11,447 nt of DNA from an uncultured Lachnospiraceae bacterium. Lineage in GTDB: Bacteria > Bacillota > Clostridia > Lachnospirales > Lachnospiraceae. Below the pieces are notes generated by a model. It saw nothing but the letters and a program-made list of their open reading frames with translations, was not told where the DNA came from and made no database searches. Both the position numbers and the translations under genes were made by a program. Every line of letters starts with the position of its first letter. The first letter of the stretch is position 1. This document shows positions 1 through 5,058 of this stretch, piece after piece. The stretch covers positions 1-11,447 of the forward strand of contig CARUOB010000074.1 of NCBI GenBank assembly GCA_949076555.1, read 5' to 3'.

Positions 1-896
1 GATTCGTAGTGGAACCTTTAGAGAGAGGTTACGGCATTACCCTCGGCAATTCACTTAGAAGAATCATGTTGTCATCCCTGCCGGGCGTGGCGGTAAGTCA
101 GGTTAAGATCGAGGGCGTTCTCCATGAGTTCAGCTCGATTCCCGGCGTGAAGGAAGATGTGACGGAAATCATCATGAACGTTAAGAGCCTTGCCATCAGG
201 AATAACAGCGATGCGAATGAGGTGAAAACCGCATACATCGAGTATGAAGGCGAGGGCATCGTGCGGGCTTCCGATATTCAGGTGGATCAGGATATTGAGA
301 TTTTAAATCCCGATCTGGTGATTGCTACCCTGAGCGGTAAAGATACAAAGCTGTACATGGAACTGACCATTACAAGAGGACGGGGCTATGTAGGCGCAGA
401 TAAAAATAAGACGGAAGATCTGCCGATCGGCGTGATCGCGATTGATTCCATCTACACACCCGTGGAGAGAGTCAATGTTACCGTGGAGAATACCCGTGTG
501 GGCCAGATCACAGACTATGATAAGCTGACGCTGGACGTATACACGAACGGTACGCTTGTGCCCGATGAGGCTGTCAGTCTGGCGGCAAAGGTGTTAAGCG
601 AGCATTTGAGCCTTTTCATTGATTTGTCCGAGAATGCTAAGACCGCAGAGGTTATGGTAGAGAAAGAGGACGATGAGAAGGAGAAAGTGCTTGAGATGAG
701 CATTGACGAGCTGGAGCTTTCGGTTCGTTCTTACAACTGTCTGAAGAGGGCAGGCATCAATACAGTGGAAGAGCTGACAAACAAGACTTCCGAAGACATG
801 ATGAAGGTCAGAAATCTGGGCCGCAAGTCTTTGGAGGAAGTGCTTGCAAAATTAAAAGAATTAGGATTACAGCTAAATCCCAGCGATGAGGCGTAA
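1..896 (+). CDS. rpoA: DNA-directed RNA polymerase subunit alpha, 5'-truncated by the window edge
   Basis: Alpha subunit of RNA polymerase; its dimer nucleates assembly with beta and beta', and its C-terminal domain contacts UP elements and activators. The reading frame is already open at base 3 (F-V-V-E-P-L-E-R-G-Y-G), so the GTG at 9 is an internal valine and the true start lies outside the window. About 297 residues are visible; roughly 20 N-terminal residues are missing compared with family members of about 315. The assembly motif LGNSLRRIMLSSLPG is near the visible N-terminus. The alpha-CTD runs from about LSVRSYNCLKRAGI through RNLGRKSLEEV to the end, with the helix-hairpin-helix-like DNA-binding part intact. 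It is followed after 42 bp by rplQ, the standard order. The call is secure; only the 5' end is missing. Confidence 0.98.
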   Translation, partial: FVVEPLERGYGITLGNSLRRIMLSSLPGVAVSQVKIEGVLHEFSSIPGVKEDVTEIIMNVKSLAIRNNSDANEVKTAYIEYEGEGIVRASDIQVDQDIEILNPDLVIATLSGKDTKLYMELTITRGRGYVGADKNKTEDLPIGVIAIDSIYTPVERVNVTVENTRVGQITDYDKLTLDVYTNGTLVPDEAVSLAAKVLSEHLSLFIDLSENAKTAEVMVEKEDDEKEKVLEMSIDELELSVRSYNCLKRAGINTVEELTNKTSEDMMKVRNLGRKSLEEVLAKLKELGLQLNPSDEA

Positions 897-938
897 TTAT
901 AGAGGTAAGACCGAAGAGCACTCGGAAAGGAGCCAGTC

Positions 939-1544
939 ATGGCAAAATACAGAAAACTCGGCAGAACATCTGACCAGAGAAAAGCATTACTCAGAAATCA
1001 GGTTACCGCTCTTTTATATAACGGAAAGATTGTAACCACCGAGGCGAGAGCAAAGGAAGTGCGCAAGATTGCCGAGCATTTGATCACACTTGCTGTCAAG
1101 GAGAAGGATAATTTCGAGACCGTCAAGGTGACTGCGAAGGTAGCACGTAAGGATAAGGACGGCAAGAGAGTAAAGCAGATCGTGGATAAGAATACGAAGG
1201 CAGTACTCTCCGAGACACACCGTGACAAGGACGGTAAGATTCTTAAGATTGAGAACGGCATGACCGTTACGGTATATGATGAGGTGGAGAAGGAGATCAA
1301 GAAGGATATGCCTTCCAGACTTCATGCGAGAAGACAGATGATGAAGGTGCTTTATCCTGTCAAGGAAGTGCCGAACACACCTGCAGGCCGTAAGAAGAAT
1401 ACGAAGGAGATCAACCTTTCGGATAAGCTCTTTGATGAGTACGGCCCTAAGTATGCGAACCGCAACGGCGGTTACACCAGAATCATCAAGATCGGCCCTC
1501 GTAGGGGCGACGCAGCGATGGAAGTTGTTCTGGAGCTGGTATAA
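939..1544 (+). CDS. rplQ: Large-subunit ribosomal protein L17 with a long internal insertion
   Basis: Structural protein of the 50S subunit. The start is set by the AAAGGAG site about 7 nt upstream and by the conserved N-terminus MAKYRKLGRTSDQRKALLRN. The C-terminal signature YTRIIKIGPRRGDAA and the terminal VVLELV are intact. At 201 residues it is much longer than the 112-130 usual for bacterial L17. The extra length lies between about residues 54 and 126, after the helix ending HLITLAVKEKDN and before the conserved LHARRQ (128-133). The insert is Lys/Asp-rich, looks like beta-strands and turns, and contains two KDGK turns (around 73-76 and 97-100). I associate such insertions with Lachnospiraceae L17; this is from memory, not checked. 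It is the last gene of the upstream operon and is closed by a terminator at 1570. Confidence 0.97.
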   Translation: MAKYRKLGRTSDQRKALLRNQVTALLYNGKIVTTEARAKEVRKIAEHLITLAVKEKDNFETVKVTAKVARKDKDGKRVKQIVDKNTKAVLSETHRDKDGKILKIENGMTVTVYDEVEKEIKKDMPSRLHARRQMMKVLYPVKEVPNTPAGRKKNTKEINLSDKLFDEYGPKYANRNGGYTRIIKIGPRRGDAAMEVVLELV

Positions 1545-1569
1545 ACTGAACATGATTGCGAAACAAAAA

Positions 1570-1597
1570 GGCCGGGTGCAAAAGCATCCGGTCTTTT
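1570..1597 (+). terminator. Rho-independent terminator after rplQ
   Basis: A 10-bp stem (1570-1579 with 1584-1593, two G-U pairs) with an AAAA loop is followed by TTTT. An A-run precedes it, so on the minus strand the same hairpin is followed by TTTTTG. It may therefore also stop leftward transcription coming from the invertible segment. Confidence 0.85.
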
Positions 1598-1598
1598 G

Positions 1599-1764
1599 CG
1601 CGTATAAGCAGAGTCAGAAGGCGACAGAACCAGACAGCATGCTTGCATGCGTGTCTGGGTATGGTGCTTTATGACGAGCAACGCGAACTCAGAATGCGAA
1701 GCATTTTGAGTCTGCTTATACGCGAGCCGAGAGGGAGAGTCAGAAAACGCCATGCTTGCATGGC
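1599..1764. repeat. Non-coding block of nested inverted repeats (MITE-like or structured RNA)
   Basis: This fills most of the gene-free stretch between rplQ and the recombinase segment. An outer 14-bp perfect inverted repeat (1599-1612 with 1711-1724, containing GCGTATAAGCAG) encloses two hairpins. The first is 1630-1658: CCAGACA/TGTCTGG plus GCATGC/GCATGC around TT, with one bulged G. The second is 1687-1711: ACTCAGAATGC/GCATTTTGAGT around GAA, with one G-U pair; its last base is shared with the outer stem. A fourth hairpin, GCCATGC-TT-GCATGGC, follows at 1749-1764. AGAGTCAGAA occurs twice (about 1610 and 1737) and CATGCTTGCATG occurs in two hairpins, so the block looks partly duplicated. 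No convincing ORF overlaps it. The rest of the gap (1765-1852) is AT-rich with only a weak rightward promoter-like pair, TTGAAA (1774) and AATAAT (1798). Confidence 0.7.
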
Positions 1765-1852
1765 AAAAAGGGATTGAAAATCCTCAAATGATGAAATAAT
1801 AATAGTGATGAAATACGCGGCATGTTTCCTGCCTGCTGCATAAAAAAAGACA

Positions 1853-1878
1853 CAACATTTTGTACTAAAATGTTGCAT
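1853..1878 (+). repeat. Left inverted repeat, probable recombination site
   Basis: Nine-bp arms CAACATTTT and AAAATGTTG flank a 5-bp centre GTACT, followed by CAT. This is the usual layout of a tyrosine-recombinase core site: two opposed binding arms around a short crossover spacer. The same sequence recurs inverted at 2574-2599 with one mismatch (position 1857 against 2595). Neither flank continues the match, so the repeat ends sharply. Confidence 0.85.
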
Positions 1879-1897
1879 CTTATCTTATTCAAAATAT

Positions 1898-1923
1898 ATA
1901 TCGGAATACAATCAGAATACTTA
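1898..1923 (-). promoter_or_regulatory. Flagellar sigma-28/SigD-like promoter, pointing left in this orientation
   Basis: On the minus strand TAAG (1923-1920), a 14-nt spacer and TCCGATAT (1905-1898) match the SigD consensus TAAA, N14-16, GCCGATAT at 3 of 4 and 7 of 8 positions with correct spacing. It lies between the recombinase stop and the left repeat. As drawn it drives no gene: to its left are only the repeat block and the rplQ terminator. After inversion transcription would begin near 2561 and enter csrA-flagellin. The match is close but short, so chance cannot be excluded; location and motif together make it persuasive. Confidence 0.65.
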
Positions 1924-1940
1924 ACCCCCATTATAAAAAA

Positions 1941-2519
1941 TTATAAATTTATCTCTAAATATACTTGATCCCGCTCATCCTGCCCGATCCCCAGGTATCG
2001 TCTGGTGATCTGATAGGAGGAGTGATTGTAAAGATCCATCAGCATGGCCGGCGGCGTTCCCTGCTTCCATGCGTAATAACCGAAGGTCTTTCTCAGGGAA
2101 TGGCAGCCGACGTGTTCGGATAAGCCGCAGCTTTCCGCCGCTCTCCGGACGATGCGGTAAGCTTGAGAGCGGGAGAGAGGGCAGGACTTATGGCGTGTGC
2201 TGGGGAACAGAAAATCCTGCGGGGCAGTTTCGGAACAGAAACTTCTGTAGGAGTCCAGCGTTTGCCGCAGGGCCGCATTGATTGGAACGGTACGCGTTTT
2301 CCCGGTTTTTTGTTCCGAAACGCAGATGTGTTTACGCAGAGCGCCGTCTGTGTGGCAGACGTCACGCCATTGCAGGCTTAACAAATCACTGATGCGGAAT
2401 GCCGTATTCAACCCCGTAACGATCAGCGAGTAGTTGCGTGGATTCGGACTTGTGTCCTTGTAGTAATCGCGAAAAGAATGCAGAGCCTCTTTGTCTTTGA
2501 TCGGATATGTCTCACTCAT
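1941..2519 (-). CDS. Short tyrosine site-specific recombinase (FimB/FimE-like invertase size class)
   Basis: A 192-residue protein consisting almost only of the tyrosine-recombinase catalytic domain, with no separate N-terminal core-binding domain. The catalytic set is complete: R42 in AFRISDLL, the beta-hairpin lysine in QKTGKTR (K71), H140 and R143 in HSLRKTFGY, H166 in LYNHSSYQ, and nucleophile Y175 in ITRRYLG. Typical integrases are 300-400 residues; about 200 is the size of fimbrial-type DNA invertases. An AGGAGG site lies just upstream of the ATG at 2519. The gene sits inside inverted repeats that are its likely substrates and reads away from csrA-flagellin. It is well separated from the element after rpsI, so it is unlikely to be that element's integrase. 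Family is certain; the invertase role is inferred from context and size. Confidence 0.93.
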   Translation of the reverse strand: MSETYPIKDKEALHSFRDYYKDTSPNPRNYSLIVTGLNTAFRISDLLSLQWRDVCHTDGALRKHICVSEQKTGKTRTVPINAALRQTLDSYRSFCSETAPQDFLFPSTRHKSCPLSRSQAYRIVRRAAESCGLSEHVGCHSLRKTFGYYAWKQGTPPAMLMDLYNHSSYQITRRYLGIGQDERDQVYLEINL

Positions 2520-2573
2520 AAAATGTCCTCCTGTAGTTTGGGATTTAATGATTGCTTACTGGCGTGTTCCTAC

Positions 2574-2599
2574 ATGCAACATTTTAGTACAAAAAGTTG
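2574..2599 (-). repeat. Right inverted repeat, probable recombination site
   Basis: On the plus strand it reads ATG, CAACATTTT, AGTAC, AAAAAGTTG. Its complement reproduces the left repeat, including the asymmetric GTACT centre, so the two sites are in inverted orientation, which favours inversion over excision. It lies between the recombinase start (2519) and csrA (2655) and overlaps a possible recombinase promoter. Confidence 0.85.
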
Positions 2600-2609
2600 C
2601 ATGTGGAAA
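2581..2609 (-). promoter_or_regulatory. Possible recombinase promoter overlapping the right repeat
   Basis: On the minus strand TTTCCA (2609-2604), a 17-nt spacer and TAAAAT (2586-2581) give 4 of 6 and 5 of 6 matches to the vegetative consensus. The -10 lies inside the repeat and the -35 outside the segment, so inversion would separate them. Recombinase bound at the site could also block it. This is a weak, inferred call. Confidence 0.35.
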
Positions 2610-2654
2610 TGCAAGGCGGCGCCCTCGAAAGAGGAGGAGGCAGGGAGGTCTAAA

Positions 2655-2927
2655 ATGCTTAGAATGACGGTGAATACGGAGGAGTATATCCAGATCGGTG
2701 AAGATATCCGCATTGTGTTTCTGGGAGGAAGCAGGAATCATACGCGGGTAATGCTGGATGTGCCAAAAGAGATCAACGTGGTGAGGAGCCGCGCACTGGA
2801 AAACCATGCGAGGTCGATGGAAGATCGGGAGAAAATCGCACAGTATCATGCGGTGCCAGAGCTGGAGGAAAAGTACCGCAAAAAGAAGATGGTTGTAAAC
2901 GACGGGGCGAGAGCCGCATCGAGGTAA
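2655..2927 (+). CDS. csrA: CsrA-family RNA-binding translational regulator
   Basis: CsrA dimers bind GGA motifs in mRNA leaders and usually block ribosome binding; in Bacillus the main target is flagellin mRNA, with FliW as antagonist. This 90-residue protein aligns from MLRMTVNTEEYIQIGEDIRI through FLGGSRNHTRVMLDVPKEIN to VVRSRALENH. The IGEDI, V-P-K-E and strand-5 R44 positions are kept, as is R31, and G15, L23 and G24 fit the fold. It differs at the N-terminal RNA-binding strand (M4 for L4; V6 and N7 for two basic residues) and has about 30 extra C-terminal residues rich in charge. The ATG at 2655 follows GGGAGG by 6 nt; the frame is open further upstream, but that extension crosses the repeat and lacks similarity. 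It lies 232 bp upstream of flagellin. The divergence leaves room for altered RNA specificity. Confidence 0.85.
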   Translation: MLRMTVNTEEYIQIGEDIRIVFLGGSRNHTRVMLDVPKEINVVRSRALENHARSMEDREKIAQYHAVPELEEKYRKKKMVVNDGARAASR

Positions 2928-3159
2928 GCGGTAATAACCCGGGGCTAACCTAGGGGCCTTGGGATTATTATATCGTGTCAGCGGGAAATCAGGTGGTGAC
3001 GCCCGTATTTGATTTCACCTGACATGGCAGCGGGAGAATCTTTACCGGGGAGCGCGGCGGACGCGTACCGGCCGGATTCTTGCGTGAAATATAGTAACTT
3101 GGAACAGACAAACGGCGGTAAAAGGATTTACCGTCGGCAACCACAAGGAGGTAAGTTTT
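2928..3159 (+). promoter_or_regulatory. Structured intergenic leader between csrA and flagellin
   Basis: No sigma-28-like promoter is visible here. Right after the csrA stop, TAATAACCC (2932-2940) can pair with GGGATTATTA (2961-2970, one bulged A). Further on, two overlapping 7-bp stems exclude each other: GAAATCA (2985-2991) with TGATTTC (3010-3016), or TCAGGTG (2989-2995) with CACCTGA (3016-3022). The probable CsrA target follows at 3116-3152. Flagellin is probably translated from a csrA-flagellin transcript, but an unrecognised local promoter cannot be excluded. Confidence 0.5.
3116..3152 (+). promoter_or_regulatory. Probable CsrA-binding region over the flagellin ribosome-binding site
   Basis: CGGTAAA (3116-3122) and TTTACCG (3127-3133) form a perfect 7-bp stem with the tetraloop AGGA, the presentation of GGA that CsrA prefers. 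Eleven nt later ACAAGGAGGT (3143-3152) matches the CsrA consensus core ACARGGANGT and is itself the Shine-Dalgarno sequence, 8 nt before the flagellin ATG. One hairpin site plus one Shine-Dalgarno-overlapping site is the arrangement described for Bacillus subtilis hag. Binding here is inferred. Confidence 0.65.
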
Positions 3160-4260
3160 ATGATCGTTAAACACAATATCACAGCAATGAACTCTAACAG
3201 AATGTTAGGACTGACCACTTCTTCTCAGGCTAAGTCCACAGAGAAGTTGTCTTCCGGGTACAAGATCAACCGTGCGGCAGACGATGCGGCAGGGCTTTCC
3301 ATTTCCGAGAAGATGAGAAGACAGGTGAGAGGTCTGACACAGGCTTCCGCTAACGCACAGGATGGTATCAGTGTAGTACAGACCGCGGAGGGCGCACTCA
3401 ACGAAGTTGAGGATATGCTCCAGAGAATGAACGAGCTGGCAGTCAAGGGTGAGAACGGAACCCTGACTACTTCCGACCGCGCTTCCATTCAGGCTGAGAT
3501 CGGCCAGCTGATGAGCGAGGTTGACCGTGTACAGAGTACCACAACCTTCAACGAGATGAACCTGTTAGACGGTAAGTTTATCAAAGGTATTCAGGTAGGT
3601 GCGGAGGCAGGCCAGCACATTGACATCTCCATCAAGAACATGAGTATGGCAGGTCTTGCGTCATACATCGGCGAGTGGAAGGGCGGCAAATTAACAACCG
3701 GCAGCAGCAGTAAGTTATACGGTGCGATTACCTTTAACGCTTTGACACAGACAACCACGAAGGCGCAGATCACTACGTTCACCACGACAGCAGCCAATGG
3801 TAAGCCCGGTGCGGCAGGAACGATACAGGGTTCCGTTAGTAAGCAGGATGTAAAATCATATTCTACTATTAAAGGCACGAAATACAATATGCAGAATATG
3901 ACTACAACTATGGCTAAGACGCTGGTTACAACATTCCAGAATTTGGTTGGCGGCAACCCGAAGACTGTTGCTACAACCAGAGATTTCAATTCACTGAACG
4001 CATTCATTAAGGGTGCTCTGCAGATCGTATCTTCTCAGAGATCTGACCTTGGTGCGATCCAGAACCGTCTGGAACACACCATCAACAATCTGGACAACAT
4101 TGTGGAGAACACCCAGTCCGCAGAGGCGGCGATCCGAGATACGGATATTGCGACGGAGATGGTTCAGTACTCCAACAACAATATCCTCCAGCAGGCAGGC
4201 ACATCCATGCTGTCTCAGGCAAATCAGGGCAATCAGCTTGCGCTGTCCTTACTCGGCTAA
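3160..4260 (+). CDS. Flagellin, filament subunit
   Basis: Structural protein of the flagellar filament, exported through the flagellar type III apparatus and polymerised at the tip; 366 residues. The N-terminal D0/D1 region (about 1-140) has MIVKHNITAMNSNRML, the SSGYKINRAADDAAGL motif and LQRMNELAVK (87-96), the segment matching the TLR5-contacting helix of other flagellins: its Arg and Leu are kept but the second Arg is Asn. The C-terminal D1/D0 region (about 285-366) has the RDTDIATEM motif and ends QLALSLLG. The middle (about 145-280) is the variable domain, unusually rich in Thr and Lys and without obvious homology. The start is fixed by AAGGAGG 8 nt upstream. It is the only flagellar structural gene in the window and is followed by its own terminator. 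The equivalent symbols are hag or fliC; which suits this organism is not clear. Confidence 0.97.
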   Translation: MIVKHNITAMNSNRMLGLTTSSQAKSTEKLSSGYKINRAADDAAGLSISEKMRRQVRGLTQASANAQDGISVVQTAEGALNEVEDMLQRMNELAVKGENGTLTTSDRASIQAEIGQLMSEVDRVQSTTTFNEMNLLDGKFIKGIQVGAEAGQHIDISIKNMSMAGLASYIGEWKGGKLTTGSSSKLYGAITFNALTQTTTKAQITTFTTTAANGKPGAAGTIQGSVSKQDVKSYSTIKGTKYNMQNMTTTMAKTLVTTFQNLVGGNPKTVATTRDFNSLNAFIKGALQIVSSQRSDLGAIQNRLEHTINNLDNIVENTQSAEAAIRDTDIATEMVQYSNNNILQQAGTSMLSQANQGNQLALSLLG

Positions 4261-4310
4261 TACCGCTTGAGGCAGGGGCATCTGTTATATGTAATGTTGT
4301 GTTGGGAATG

Positions 4311-4337
4311 GCCGCATCCGAAAGGGTGCGGCTATTT
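4311..4337 (+). terminator. Rho-independent terminator after flagellin
   Basis: GCCGCATCC (4311-4319) pairs with GGGTGCGGC (4324-4332) around a GAAA tetraloop, with one G-U pair, followed by TATTT. It closes the csrA-flagellin unit. Confidence 0.82.
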
Positions 4338-4397
4338 CAATTTGATAAAATTATCGATATTTCGTTTGTGCTATTTTTCTTTTTATCCGAAAATCGA

Positions 4398-4426
4398 TTG
4401 CAAAGTGCCAGAAGGTGTGCTATTCT
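4398..4426 (+). promoter_or_regulatory. Possible vegetative promoter for the coiled-coil gene
   Basis: TTGCAA (4398-4403), a 17-nt spacer and TATTCT (4421-4426), four of six matches in each box. It lies after the flagellin terminator and 49 bp before the next ATG, where a separate promoter is needed. Confidence 0.4.
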
Positions 4427-4474
4427 ATCGGTAGAGAGAATGTCTGTCTTAACGTATGGGACAGGAGGAGAACC

Positions 4475-4996
4475 ATGAAACAGGAATTACAGATGGTAGT
4501 GGACACGCTCATCAGTGAGATGGGTAAAATGGAAGCCAGAATCAATGGCCGTATGGATGAGCGGTTTGATCGGAATGACAAGCGCTTTGAACAGATCGAT
4601 CGACGTTTTGAACAGATCGATTGGCGTTTTGAACAGATCGACCGGCGCTTTGAGCAGGTCGATGAGCGCTTCGACCGGATGGACCAGCGCATGGATCAGA
4701 TGGATCAACGCATGGACCGTATAGAAGATGATATGAAAATATACGTGAATATGCTCGTTGATGAAATGGGAAGAATGGAGACGAGAATTGACAAGCGTTT
4801 TCAAAAGGTCGATGAACGCTTTGACAGGATGGATGTGCGTTTGGATTCTATGCAGCATGAAATCAACGGCTGTAAGCTGGCGTGTGAGACAGTCGGATTG
4901 CTGATGCAGAGAGTGGATCAGCATGAAACCCGGATTGAAAGGCTTGAGAAAAGAAGCGGCATAGGGAAGATGCTGCCGGTTGGAAATGGAATGTGA
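4475..4996 (+). CDS. Hypothetical heptad-repeat coiled-coil protein
   Basis: A 173-residue, strongly charged protein I do not recognise as a named family. The ATG at 4475 follows AGGAGG by about 7 nt; the open frame extends further upstream without support. Residues 30-85 are eight consecutive seven-residue units of the form R-F-E-Q-I-D-R, encoded by 21-bp tandem DNA repeats, and two more units occur at about 108-121. The module LISEMGKMEARI (12-23) recurs as LVDEMGRMETRI (94-105), so the protein seems built from two copies of one module with different repeat numbers. There is no signal peptide or membrane segment, so it is probably a cytoplasmic, multimeric rod. Its position after flagellin does not prove a motility role, since both have their own terminators. 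The start and coding status are well supported; function is unknown. Confidence 0.8.
   Translation: MKQELQMVVDTLISEMGKMEARINGRMDERFDRNDKRFEQIDRRFEQIDWRFEQIDRRFEQVDERFDRMDQRMDQMDQRMDRIEDDMKIYVNMLVDEMGRMETRIDKRFQKVDERFDRMDVRLDSMQHEINGCKLACETVGLLMQRVDQHETRIERLEKRSGIGKMLPVGNGM
4562..4729 (+). repeat. Eight tandem 21-bp repeats within the coiled-coil gene
   Basis: Each unit encodes one heptad (R-F/M-D/E-x-x-D-x). Units two to four are the most alike at DNA level (CG-TTTGAACAGATCGA core), which suggests recent expansion; the last units have drifted to R-M-D-Q-M-D-Q. Unit length is a multiple of three, so gain or loss keeps the frame. Confidence 0.85.
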
Positions 4997-5002
4997 ATGA
5001 GG

Positions 5003-5040
5003 AAAAGGCTGTGCAATGTTTTGAGTAGCACAGCCTTTTT
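5003..5040. terminator. Bidirectional terminator between the convergent coiled-coil and peptidase genes
   Basis: AAAAGGCTGTGC (5003-5014) and GCACAGCCTTTT (5028-5039) form a perfect 12-bp stem with flanking A- and T-runs, so it can stop transcription from both sides. Confidence 0.85.
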
Positions 5041-5058
5041 CATGTTGACAGTCTTGTG

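Larger units (their letters stand above)
1853..2599. other. Putative invertible DNA segment (phase switch) carrying its own recombinase
   Basis: The segment is bounded by 26-bp inverted repeats identical at 25 positions. It contains one gene, a FimB/FimE-sized tyrosine recombinase, and a sigma-28-like promoter near the left end reading outward to the left. Inversion maps position x to 4452 minus x. The promoter -10 (1898-1905) would move to 2547-2554 and face csrA (ATG 2655) and flagellin (ATG 3160). The recombinase would then read rightward and end at about 2511, just before that promoter. The repeats and gene are seen directly; inversion itself is inferred from the architecture. A static remnant of an integrated element is the main alternative. 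Confidence 0.72.

Noticed and set aside
1432..1777. Small ORFs over and after the rplQ 3' end
   Set aside because: They overlap rplQ in another frame, the terminator and the hairpin block; there are no ribosome-binding sites and composition follows the repeats.
1941..2519. Recombinase as the integrase of the downstream conjugative element
   Set aside because: It is about 9 kb away across intact housekeeping genes, lacks an N-terminal arm-binding domain, and has its own flanking inverted repeats.
1853..2599. Insertion sequence with terminal inverted repeats
   Set aside because: The enzyme is a tyrosine recombinase rather than a DDE transposase, the repeats are internally palindromic with a short asymmetric centre, and no target-site duplication is seen at the flanks.
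2478..2654. Longer reading of csrA starting at 2478
   Set aside because: The upstream 59 codons run through the recombinase start and the right repeat, have no ribosome-binding site and no CsrA similarity; the ATG at 2655 has GGGAGG at 6 nt.
2943..3090. Flagellar promoter between csrA and flagellin
   Set aside because: GCCGGATT near 3070 resembles a sigma-28 -10 only loosely and has no TAAA at the right distance; no other candidate was found.
4562..4729. Tandem repeats as a CRISPR array
   Set aside because: The units are contiguous, in frame and coding; there are no unique spacers and no cas genes.
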